Shown: piece after piece, positions 47,038 through 57,769 of the stretch
Position numbering within the stretch: the stretch's first letter is position 1
Layout: the number at the start of each line of letters is the position of its first letter
Assembly (NCBI GenBank): GCA_009869945.1
Contig: WIXG01000074.1
Location: 1 to 64,000, forward strand
From: Mesaphorura yosii
Lineage: Eukaryota > Arthropoda > Collembola > Poduromorpha > Tullbergiidae
Reading direction: 5' to 3'
Length of the DNA stretch: 64,000 bases
The notes under the pieces: generated by a model
What the model was told of the DNA's origin: nothing
The model's database searches: none
Seen by the model: the letters and a program-made list of their open reading frames with translations, nothing else
Made by a program: the position numbers and the translations under genes

Positions 47038-48207
47038 ATGGCTGCTTCATCAAGATCGAGACCCAAAACCCCATTTCCTCCCGAACTCTTACCAATTATG
47101 GACATAAGCCAATTTCAAGATGACTCTGCTGACAAAGCAAGGCGGTGGACGGAACCGTTTTCTTTCATTCATGCAGCCGATACCCAGTTTGGATTAATCG
47201 AGAAATATTTTTTGAACAAAGCCAATCCCGGATGGAACAGCGAAATGAAGCTCACGAAGAAGGCAATTCAGATGATTAATGAAATCCGGCCCAAGGTTAA
47301 ATTCCTCGTCATTTGTGGAGACATGTTGGACTCAAGACCGGGCAATGAAACTGAACGGGCGACCAGACAGAAGCAGTACGAAGATTTTGTTCGGATTCTA
47401 AAAACGGATTTGGATCCTGATATCAAGCTGGTTTGTGTTGCTGGGAATCATGATATTTGTGACCAACCCACCGAGGAAACCATCGCCATTTACCGCAAGC
47501 AGTTTGGGCCCGATTATTTTGAATTTTGGGTTGGTGGAGTAAAATTTGTGGTCCTGAATTCTCAGTATTTCAAGAACCCTGACGGAATTGGTGCGAATTT
47601 TCAACAACAAATGGACTTTATTGAAACAATTCCTAATGAGAAGGCGAAGCTGATCAGTAAATAGCCCAATAAACAATTGTCGAATTGATAGGATGAGAAT
47701 CTTGCGGTTTTGCAGTTGTGTTTCAACACATTCCATTCTTCATTACCCACCCCGACGAAGAGGACGTTGGGTTTCTGAATTTCGAGAAAGAATTTCGCAT
47801 GCCGATCATGGACAAATTAAATGACTACGGTAAAAAGAATCCAATATGCTAAACGCATGAGGAACGAAGTAGAGGAAGCGTTATAATAATTATTTTAATG
47901 ATGTTTATCGTTTGCAGGAGTAAAATACGTGATGTGTGGACATTATCACAGGAATGCCGGTGGATTCTACAGGAGTTTCGAGCAAATCGTGACATCGGCT
48001 CTTGGAGGTAAAATTCGCAAGCACGTACTTGGCAATTATCGCACTGTTAAGTCTTAATCACTTGAAGGTCCAATGGGGAAGGATCCAAGTGGATTCAGAA
48101 TGGTAAGCGTCATGGAAGAAAAAATATCCCACCGTTACATCACAGTGCAGGATTTCGACGAGAATGACAATTTCGCTGAAGACGTCGATAGTTCTGATGT
48201 GCTTTGA
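47038..48207 (+). CDS. CPPED1: serine/threonine phosphatase CPPED1
   Basis: Calcineurin-like metallophosphoesterase reported to dephosphorylate AKT family kinases. The four exons are 47038-47656, 47716-47829, 47918-48007 and 48068-48207, phase-consistent, giving 320 residues (human 314). Metal-site motifs occur in order: HAADTQFGL (45-53; Asp48), GDMLD (94-98), GNHD (136-139), QHIPFF, and GHYHRN (252-257). The first motif reads D-x-Q rather than the D-x-H of most metallophosphoesterases, which is the normal state in CPPED1. The N-terminal 40 residues are Pro/Ser-rich and the C-terminus is acidic. The final acceptor is TTGAAG|GT at 48067, chosen because it keeps phase and continues the family alignment. 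Confidence 0.92.
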
Positions 48208-48537
48208 TACTGCACATTGAATTTCATGACCTTCAGAAAAATACAACCTAAATTGCCGAGGCACAAAATTCAAATCAGCTCTAACGTTAAATTAATAAAA
48301 CAATAATTTATTTATTCGGCCTTTTGCTTTGAATTCATTGTTTGCTGGTGAAGCCCCACATGTATTGATTTAACATCGAACCTACCTTAATCACCTACCA
48401 TCGACTTAACCTTCACGAGATTTCACTGGTGTACTAGGCTGTATAATTACCAAATTATTTTGATTCTGTCCATTGTGTTCCCGTGCTTCTACAAAAATAG
48501 TTTTAGTAGTTTATGCACGGGATAAATTAATCCACAA
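48208..48537. other. intergenic
   Basis: 330 bp between two genes on the same strand. Holds the CPPED1 3' UTR (an AATAAA-like cluster near 48293-48305) and the next promoter. Confidence 0.45.
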
Positions 48538-50590
48538 ATGGCCGAGATTAGCACGATTCTGAGGCCAAGGCCTCCACAGTCGCAGAAAAAAGTTCTTCAG
48601 AGTAATTCAATTCCGAAAAGACCAGGTGGACGACAAGAGAAGGACAAACCGCAACATTCTCGAAACGCAAATTGTGTACCGATTAAGAAAGCGCCGGATG
48701 ACAAACTAGACAAAGCATATTCAGGTCACAAGAAGCGATATAGGTAACTACAGGTTCTAATGTATTCGCCAATAAGCCAATACTGCAGAAATCGTGCTGT
48801 GAATATGCGAACGCGTAGCTCTTGATCAAAAATTTATTTACAGCGAACGTGCGTTCTCAACCTTTGCCGGAGTTGGGGATCACGTATTCGACCTTGGGCA
48901 AGCTGTTCAAGCTGTGTGCAAGGTTGCAGTGACCAGAGCCCCAGGTTATGCTGCATTGGACAGGAACGTCCGAATTGGTCCAGATGTAAGTCGTTCTTGC
49001 TTCTAACCAGTAAAAAGTATTAATATCATCATTTCAACGGAGCCATGTGTCGCAGGTTGTCCACAATTGCATCGAATCCACTCCACTTCTGCTGTGGTTT
49101 TTCAAGAAGACTCCCACGCTTGATTTCACGGGGCTCATGGAGAAAGACTCAGAAGAAATTGTACCAATGGTAAGCGCCTTCACACGCACGGGTCCCGTTT
49201 CTTCTACAGAATACATTTAAGTTGTCTTACAGTCTCCCCGAGGATCCCAAGTCCTGGAGTCAGAATTATTCCAAGCCTCTGTCGGAGAGTCGCCAATGAG
49301 CTGGAGTGCAGATCTGACTGCGCTGGAGGAGGAGGATTTCAAATCGGAAGGACCATTCATTGACAACGTTAGAATTGCGCGTAAATGTCAATTCATTCAT
49401 TGTGTACGTGAAGTTGTGTGCCCGATGAGTTTTTGCAACGTAAAATATGTCCGTAGACTCTCTTTCACTTGAATCTGACGATGTGGACAAACACGCTATA
49501 AGCCACGTCAAGGTGGAGCAAAGCGACGGCAAATTCATCACAAAGGAAAAGGTTCGTGTGATTCTGACTGAATCCCCCACGGAGTTCCTCCTGATGCTGA
49601 ACGGAAAGCTGGTCGCCTCTGTTGATGCGGAAAATTACGCGAGAACTCACGCCAATAATAGGCGCTACCAGAAAGTTAGCTGAATTATCGGTATTCCTTT
49701 CCCAAAAGTTCCATCATCCTGCAGCTCATATTCATGCCATTGTTTCGCAGCTCTGTGAGACAATTTTGGTGTCAGACGCTTACGTGGATCGATGCAGCCA
49801 AACCTTCCTTGAAGGGGATCGTGACAAATCCACGCAAGCTAACGCTGTTAAAGTCGTGGACGCAGGAGACTATTCCAACGAGTACTTGATTCAAGACGAA
49901 TATACACGAGTGAAAGAAATGGAAACGAAGAAGCGAATTAAGGATGAAGGTATTCATTTACTCAACCACATTTCGATGTGTTGAATGTATTCTTAATTTA
50001 CTTTTGTAATTTGCACGGGTTTTCGCTGTTTTCCCTTAAATAGAGGATGCGATGCTGAAAGCAATCGCCGAGCGCAATAGGAATGATCTTTATGAGGAGG
50101 CCAAGCAAGCTTCTTCGGACGAAGACAGTGACATCGATGCCGATGGAAGGGTTGGATCTGCGGTTGACTGGGCCAGACTCGAAGAAGAAGAGGCAGAGGA
50201 AGAAGTTGAGCCTCCGCTTGACATCAGTGACGACGAATTCGACATGGAAAGTGGAGACGAGTTTGAACTCGACATGGACCTCGACGGTATAGAAGCTTCT
50301 ATAAGTCTGTTGTATGCATGAACACATTTTGACGGTAATCATTTTTAGAATTGTACAAGATGCGAGAAGAAAAGAAGGCCAACACTCCACCAAAGTTTCT
50401 TCCCGACATCAAATTCCAGCTGGAGGTACTGGAAAGACTTGTCACCGCAAACCGATCTCGACTACGACCTCCAGATTCGGAAAATCCGTTTAAGGAATTC
50501 AAAAATAAGGCAGACTGTCAGAAAATTATGAGCACTGTTATTGTTCCAGATCTCAACAAAGCAAATATTTCAGATTCCAAGCCAAACTAA
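48538..50590 (+). CDS. protein resembling the N-terminal half of DNAI4/WDR78-type dynein intermediate chain, without WD repeats
   Basis: The eight exons are 48538-48743, 48844-48985, 49056-49169, 49233-49380, 49457-49674, 49751-49949, 50044-50286 and 50349-50590, phase-consistent, giving 503 residues. Residues 235-253 (KVRVILTESPTEFLLMLNG) and 277-295 (LCETILVSDAYVDRCSQTF), with ANNRRYQK between, resemble the 'TET..FLLDLP ... N..Y.ELC ... YV.R.MQTF' linker I know from WDR78/DNAI4 axonemal dynein intermediate chains. The N-terminus is basic and Pro-rich. Residues about 340-430 are very acidic. In that family about five WD repeats should follow, but this gene ends after ADCQKIMSTVIVPDLNK. The stop overlaps a polyadenylation signal (AATAAA 50589-50594), so the truncation is in the gene, not the window. 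The family call is from remembered motifs and is moderate at best. It may be an orphan. Confidence 0.6.
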
Positions 50591-50594
50591 TAAA
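50589..50594 (+). terminator. polyadenylation signal overlapping the stop codon
   Basis: The stop TAA (50588-50590) runs into AATAAA, leaving almost no 3' UTR before the signal. Confidence 0.55.
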
Positions 50595-50662
50595 AGCCGT
50601 ACGGGCCTTAAAGCTTAAAGTACAAAACAGTCACCGCGTCGCATGCGTGTGAGTTGTGAACA

Positions 50663-51299
50663 TTATATCACTTGTACTTGAAATGTCTTCTGCGCTTGTC
50701 CAAGAAAGTTGGCCGCAAAGCATGTATATGCCCCGCTCAGGAGTTTGACACTCTTCCAAGAACTCTTTGGTGTGGAAATGGACAGCTTGGCAATTCCAGT
50801 CTTCGCATCAAAGCTCGTGGTGAAGTACGAACTGTCCAAATTCTGTAATGAAATCGCAAGCTATAAACGTGCATTCCAAAGGCTTTCTCCATTGTGTAAA
50901 AGAATGCGTGATGTCTGTACCTTTTGGTTGTCTTTCATCCACACCACCGCCGGTGTTGGCACTCCATTCGAAATCATGCAGACTAATTCCTTATTGGGAT
51001 CATTCAAGTTGAACATGACGCGCTCCACGGTGTCACTATTTCGTATTGCTGGACGCCTCGGAACAGCCGCCTCTGTTGATTAGAATCAAGGCTATTAATG
51101 ACTAACTTTTCTAGCAAGCTTGTAATTTCTTACCTGCTGCGTCGAGGTCTGCGAAATCTCGTCCACTCGCACTCATAGCCATGGCGCTGCCCTGCATTGC
51201 CTGCATGTTCATATTCATGCAACTGCCGAAGCCCAAATACTGGAACCACACGAAAAGTTGGACGAAATACTTTAAACGCATGAGGTTTTGCACTTTCAT
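50663..51299 (-). CDS. small secreted single-immunoglobulin-domain protein
   Basis: The three exons, 5'->3', are 51299-51134, 51072-50921 and 50842-50663. Phases 1 and 0 agree, giving 165 residues. Residues 1-26 form a signal peptide (KYFVQLFVWFQYLGFGSC). A Met-rich linker follows (MNMNMQAMQGSAMAMSASG). One Ig domain covers about residues 75-165. Its first Cys is in KELVCMISNGVPTPAVVWMK with the buried Trp, and the second is in the canonical GAYTCFAANFLG. The domain ends QKTFQVQVI and stop. There is no transmembrane helix or GPI-like tail, so it is probably secreted. Single-Ig arthropod proteins act as binding partners or growth factor-like ligands; nothing here identifies a ligand. It is tail to tail with the DNAI4-like gene (72-bp gap). 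Confidence 0.75.
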
Positions 51300-52179
51300 C
51301 TTTGATATTAAGTCGTATCAATTATTCTATCGACTGGTCACTAACCGGAAAAAGTGCACAAAGTGTGCGCGAATGGAAATGGGACCTAGACTCAATTGTC
51401 CTGCGATTACACGCCAAGCACAGCTCCGTAGGAGGAAATATGTGGGCAGGAAATTAACCACAACATTAACTGTTACTCTTTGTAATGAGTGTGATAGGAA
51501 TTTACAAAATGCAGCCTAACAAGTCTGAGCTGTTCAAATATTCTACTCAGCAGATTCCACCTTTTGATCTTTGGAATCTTTTTGCATGCATCTGTGCGTT
51601 CAAAGTTCTTGTGAAATGTCGTCATTCTCGATCTGTATGAACTTTAATCTTCGTCACCACACGACATTTGATCTCGAGACATCATCTTACTTGACCCGAG
51701 GTTGTGGACTCGTCAGTCGTCTCGTCATTGAACGCAGTGGACGTGTAAATTGACTCAATTCAAATAATTACCGTTTTCTAACCGTCAAGTAGAGAGTGTT
51801 TATTGATATGCATGCGTAATGCGTAAGAATAAAGTTGTAAAGCACAGTATTTACTTATATACTAATTATATGCGGGAAACTAGCAACTAAGACACGAGGA
51901 AATAAATTAATAGGACAGTAATATCAATTAATAGACGCTGAGTAATAACGCTATGCTCTTTCCTAGAATGCTGCTGCAAGGAAACTTTGGTTATGTTGGA
52001 TGCTAGTGGTCTAAAACCCCAGACACAAGTAATTCCAGCCTAATTTGCTACTTGTTAACTACTGTACAATATATTCGACATCATTTAACTAATTTACAAC
52101 TCCATAAATTGTCCAAGTACATTCTACGAACGGTCTGAACTAAAAGAATGCAAATTGCATGCGACGGGATGCAGGAATT
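51300..52179. other. upstream of the Ig gene and Arrowhead 3' UTR
   Basis: Contains the promoter side of the Ig gene and, on the minus strand, the presumed Arrowhead 3' UTR with AATAAA (TTTATT on plus at 51799-51804). The frame at 51181-51519 is the complement of the Ig exon and is not supported. Confidence 0.45.
51799..51804 (-). terminator. candidate polyadenylation signal of Arrowhead
   Basis: TTTATT on plus (AATAAA on minus), 376 bases after the Arrowhead stop. Confidence 0.4.
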
Positions 52180-55100
52180 TCACGCTTCGGACGACAGGGC
52201 GCTGAGATCGGCGTACGGCGAGCTGTCCATGTCCATATCCATGCTGCAGAAACTGTCACCTGAAATTGCAAGCCAGCATAAACGAACGCAATTAAAAGCA
52301 TGCATGGAAAGTCACGAGTAAAAATACCAGAACGTGAAATATTCATATCAGAGTACGTAGATGTTAATCTCAGATTGATTTGTCTTCGAAACGGCTGACT
52401 GCTGGCACCTACATAAAAAGAACATCACGAACTTTAGTCGAGTGCACGAAATCGCGCCGAGCACGCTGCACGCAGACGATGACTCAAGAAAAATGTGCTG
52501 ATGTCTGTGGCCGATGAAAAATGTCAATAGATCTTTTACAGCATAAGACAATGTAATCTAATTAGAGAGGCTTGTCATGCGTCTTTCATCACAACACAAT
52601 GCACGAGTCAAGAACTGTGAGCCGTAGTAGCTCACAACTCAACTCCAGTTCATAATTCACAGCCCCAGAAATTATGCCCAGTAATTTCATCTTCCTTCCC
52701 ATAATAAAATCGGGCCTCGTGATTCATGCCTGCGATTGTGGTACGTATTTGGGAAATTACTTTTTCTGAATTGGTGAAATGAAATTGATGTACAGTTGGA
52801 CGGACACTGAAAAGATGGATCCCGGGTGGTCCCCATTCGAACGCTGTACGCTGCGCTGTTGTGGAAAATGTCCAAGTCATGGATTTCATATTTTGTAATT
52901 CAAACGACAGAAATAACTGTCCCATGATTGTGACTTTGACTGTCATACGACAATACAGCACGTTATTATTAGACATTATTTGAGAAGATTCATCATCCTC
53001 AGTCCGCATGCGTGCGCCCATCTGGGCAGAATTTTACTAGACTTGCAAAAGAAATTCACGAATCAGAGAAGAAACCTGCAATTATCCTTCGTGTTCACAG
53101 TCAATTTAATACGCTCGACCCGAAAATAAGCATTAAAAATCATGATTCATGATTTTGCCCGGTCTTACTCTTTTTGCTGCTGCTGTTCTTCTTTTGTCTT
53201 GCCCTCGAATTCTGAAACCAGACTTGGGTGACCCTCTTCGATAAACCGGTGATTTGAGCTATCCTTTCGAGATCCTGCAGCGCAGAAATCAGTAATTACA
53301 CAAAATTCTCGACCAGTGACGCAAAAGAACATACTTGACCATCAGGATTGGAATCTAATTGGAAATTAGCTTGAAGAACTTGCAATTGTTCGTCTGTAAA
53401 TGTCGTTCGCACGCGCTTTGTTTTGGACTTCGAACTGATGTGATTCGGATCTCCGTCCAGGGCGCTATCTGCAAAACATGAATCGCTAAAGTAGACACGG
53501 TGATCGCCAAGTTCAAAACAAAGCAAACTATGAAAAGAGACATAGCATAACGTACCGTCAGAGTCTTCCGACGCGGGGCCATCCACCAACTCTTGATAGT
53601 GCGTCTTGCATAGAACCCTTTGATCAAACAACGCAAACTCTTCCCCAGTCGATAATTGCCGTTTGCACGCATCGCAGGCAAAGCAGGCGAGATGGTAGAC
53701 TTGTTCGGAGCAAAGCAAGTTGGACGAGTCCCTCGCTCTTCTCACCCAGTCCGATGAACTGATCCAGCGGGTGCACTTTGCGCATTTCGTCCCGAATGCT
53801 CTGCCATCACACAATTCATGCGTAAAATGAATGTGGGAAAATTCTCATGTCAAATTAAAAGGAAACAACTTTTTAGGACTTTTCAGTAGTTAATGTCGCA
53901 ATACATCAAAAGTGGAAAGTCGTAAAAGCGGTTTACAGAGACACTGCGGCGACAGCGAGCTCGGGTCGCTTGAATCTGAGTATTCAAATCCATTCGCCTC
54001 AATTTTTGTAAACAGGTGAATCATCAATCGAACAATGCAATATGATTTTGATTACTTTTACCATGGCCTTCTTAAAGCCTTCTTCCTCTTTCTAATTTCA
54101 TGCGTTCATTTACGCATTTAAAGGTCTCTTAATTCCACAATCTAGAACTGTATTTTGCCTGCCAGCCAAGCGGAAATGGTACTTTATAGTGGATATTTTT
54201 AAGTGAAACAGTTTGTAAGCACGTCGAAGTCGACGTCATAGTCGAGAGCGTGAGAGTGTAAATTTTGAATAGAGTCGTAATAGAGCCGACCTGACAGTAT
54301 TTGGGTGACACCCGCAAAAGAACAGAACTCGCACAGTCTGCGCTGACCTCCTGAGTGGATGGGGTCAAGAATTCTGTTCTTTACGACTTTAAGTTTAACC
54401 AGGTGCACTCGAAATGAATGATTAATGGGAACAGGTACGAGAGGCAGGTAGGCAGGCTTAAGGCTGCTTTCTTGGGATGCAGGGTTAAAAATCTGCCCTG
54501 TTCATCATGATATCCATTTCACGTGTACTCGGACTCGGATCAAGTTGGAGCAGGTGAATGAGTAAGTCATCCTTTGCAATTGAATTCAATAGAATTCAAA
54601 ACCAAAAACATGCCTTGCAAAAGGGTGACATGACGCATCAAATCACACACGCAACAATTGACTATCGGAATGAGACATTATTCTCGTGTAATACTTTTTA
54701 ATGCCATTGTCCCTTCGCTATTGCCTTTAACTGACTCTTCTTGATTGCAAATGGTTTGGTGACTTTTATACATGGGACTGTTCTTCTCTGAATTGTGATA
54801 CGATGACTCGGCAGCTTGTGGGAGGTCAAAGTTTGATCTCTTTCGTGTCAACCAACTACCACATCGAAACAATGTGGTGTAAAATATGAAGCTCAAATGA
54901 AGATAGATAAACGAATGGATTTTTCTGCCTCGTAATGGCAATCCATTTATAATGTCGAATGTCGCTGTCGCTGCATTCTTGCAGGCACAGGTAATAACTT
55001 TCATCGTTGTCATAATCGGATGTACTGCGGACTGGGAATGAATTGACAGGATTTTCCTGAAAATCCTTTGTAATGCGATGTGCGATGGGGTTTGTGCCTT

Positions 55101-57769
55101 GTAAGTAATCCTGCGCTTCAGTCCAGAAATAAATGTGTCTGGTGAGAATGACAATAATGACAAAATTGACAGAATTCGTCTATCGTCATCATCTTTTGGT
55201 CAATTGTCCCAAGATTCAATCAAGAATCTTCGTGCTCGCATATTAAAGGTCCAATGAAACCGGCCATTCCAATTTACTCGTACCAGAGCATTTCTCAAAT
55301 CAAAGCCCAAAAGCCTGGAATCGGAAATTGGATCAAAAACATGTGTGACTGTGTGAGTTGTGCGACAGAGTTTTTATTGGATTGGGAGAATCGGAAACGA
55401 AAACTCGAACGAGTTGAACTAAATCCGCATAAACACACGTGCATAAACAGCACAGTCTTGTCAATTACTTATTCATTCATGCTCTGTATTTGCCGTTGTA
55501 TTTCCATTGTGTGAATTGTCTATTTAGTAATCACTTTGCCGAATTCGGTGCACCGACTGCGCGCACATGCACTTGCCCTTCCTTCTCTTATTTGTGAGAT
55601 AAATTGATAGTTAATCCTTTGAGAACAACAATGATACACTGTTTTCCGGGTTGATCTTTATTGGCACGTCCTTTCCTGAGGGCATTCTGATTTCTGGTGG
55701 ACGGGAGAGAAGGTCAATGGAATTAATTCTAGAGACAAGAAAGGCTGAATGCTGAAAATAGCACAGAAGCTCATTAATCAATTTCAGTATTCTACTCCGT
55801 GATTCAGAGGCTCGGACCATTGTATAAATTGTGTCTGAGTACCGCACGCTCGCTCGTGAAATTTGTTCCAACAACGTAGGCGCTTGTGAACGCGAGTCTG
55901 AACGTGGCCAAGTGCAAATAATTCATAATACGCGACGACCAACAATTAGGACAACGTGAGGAGTATTTATAGCCGTTATGCTTTTATCTTTGCATGCACT
56001 AGTCTCTTTAGTGTCCGGTCTCTTGTCAGAGCGTTCGAGTCTGAATGCAGGAGTAACATTTATTACAATCAATAAAACCTGTCTTGTCCCCGCATTGCGG
56101 CGCGGCCGCGAATAGCGAATGCATTCGTGCCAGCATCGAGTCGTGTAATGAATCGAGCGCGTACCTGATTATAAATTAACTGCGTTGATGTACACACAAT
56201 GTTATACTTTTGAGATTTATGACTGTTTGAAGTGTCGGTGTCCAGTTAAGGTAGCGTGGCTAAACTGAGTGTGAAAAGAGCGATCATCACTCATTTCGAC
56301 ATGTTTGTAACTTCTTTTTAACCACGGCGAAAGAAGGCCGATCGGTGCATCGCACATTGCCGCATTCATCTTTGCTCTCTGCTGCATTTCAACTGTGAGC
56401 AGCAGCACGGCTGCGACCGGCTGTGGCTGTGGCGTTTACACATTAACAACATGTCATATTTCATAAGGGAAGATACGCTTTTGATAAGAATCTTCTTTTC
56501 ATCGTCGTTTATGGTCAAAGGTGAAATATTTTTATTATGCTCTCGCCGTCTTTCGTGTCGCAGGCAGTCGCAGGTTGCGAATGGCGAATACTACCGGCGT
56601 ACTTGGCTGCCTGAGTACCCCCGACTGATTCCTCTGAGAATCGGTGACCAAGTGCAGAGAGGATGACTATGAAACCTGAGAATGCAGTGACGGTCATAAA
56701 AGAAACCACAGACCGCTTTCAGGCAACGCAGCGCCGTGTGAAGAATGGTTAACATGTAAGCTGCCTTTAGCCTTTATCAGCCTCAGCTTGAATCACACAT
56801 TGTGACACTGCAATTGAATGTTTGCCCACAATAATACAAACAGCAGAGACACAGGGACACGAAAGAATGCATTCTTCGAATTGGAGTCTGAAAGGTGAAT
56901 GTGAATTGGAAGATACCCGAAAGAACCACAATAAAAAGTATTATTCGATAAAAGCAGGAAAGATTTGGGCTCATTTTCTGTCCAATTGCTTCCACAAACT
57001 TTCGACGACCTCAAAAGGTCATTTGTAGCAGAAATCATTTGCCGCATGCATTTGCATGAAGTGGAATTCTTGGTTGCATTGAAACTTACATTACTAAAGC
57101 GATATTGCACAATTCACAGGGATTGAATCTAGGAATAATTAATACCTTACAGACAATTGAATTGGATTGAATTGTTAGTTATCTTTCCAAAATTATGCAG
57201 GTACTTGACAATTTTTCTCAATGTTGTAGTGGCATTCACTACATCCAGCTGGACTTTTAACTGCCATACACAAATCAAAATTGTATCAAGAAAAGTGTCA
57301 TTTTAGTAAAGAATCAATTCGCAGCAAGTAGCCATTTAATTGTGCGACGTGATTCTGCTATAGTTTTAAATCTTGTCACAGAAGCTGAATACTAAACACT
57401 AAATTATCTAAATATGATGTACAACAGCAATATAACAAGCTACCACAAGTAAATCTCGGCCGTGTTTACCTGTAGTAGTCATTCTTGCAGTAGACGAGTC
57501 CTTCCCGGAAAAAACAGCTTGACTCTGACTGAAGACTGAGAGCACACGTTGAGCAGCGGAGACAATCCGTGTGGTACTGCAGCCCGTTGACCTTGCGGGA
57601 CAAACCAAAAACAACCCGTTAGCTTCGGCATTCGCATTCCAGCGAATCAATGAAATCAAGTGTTAGCCAGCTCAGCCATTGCCAGTCAGGCAGTCTAGCT
57701 CCAGTATACCTGAAGAAGAAATCGCTCACAGATTTTCTCTCCGCACCCGGAACACAGAGCAAGCTCGAC
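52180..57769 (-). CDS. Awh: LIM-homeobox transcription factor Arrowhead (LHX6/8 class), first exon not found
   Basis: Exons seen, 5'->3', are 57769-57710, 57591-57470, 53800-53556, 53468-53335, 53274-53169, 52408-52328 and 52259-52180, all phase-consistent. LIM1 reads CSGCGEKICERFLLQ then NGLQYHTDCLRC and GLVYCKNDYY. LIM2 starts AFGTKCAKC and ends RQLSTGEEFAL ... VLCKTHYQEL. The homeodomain starts KRVRTTFTDEQLQVLQANF and ends VTQVWFQNSRARQKK. These match Drosophila Arrowhead and vertebrate LHX6/8, which specify neurons, imaginal or head cells. The C-terminal exon has QPFRRQINLRLTSTYS, the arthropod-type conserved tail motif, then a Met-Asp repeat and SSPYADLSALSSEA. LIM2 carries an in-frame insertion of eight residues (53697-53720) within its first zinc finger. 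An intron of 3.7 kb separates LIM1 and LIM2. The start exon must lie above 57770. Confidence 0.92.

Noticed and set aside
52650-53021. 123-codon minus-strand open frame in Arrowhead intron
   Set aside because: Exons 53169-53274 and 52328-52408 join perfectly in phase and match the Arrowhead tail without it.
54678-55163. 161-codon minus-strand open frame inside the large Arrowhead intron
   Set aside because: Lies within the LIM1-LIM2 intron, with no recognisable domain or codon pattern. An alternative exon is possible but unsupported.
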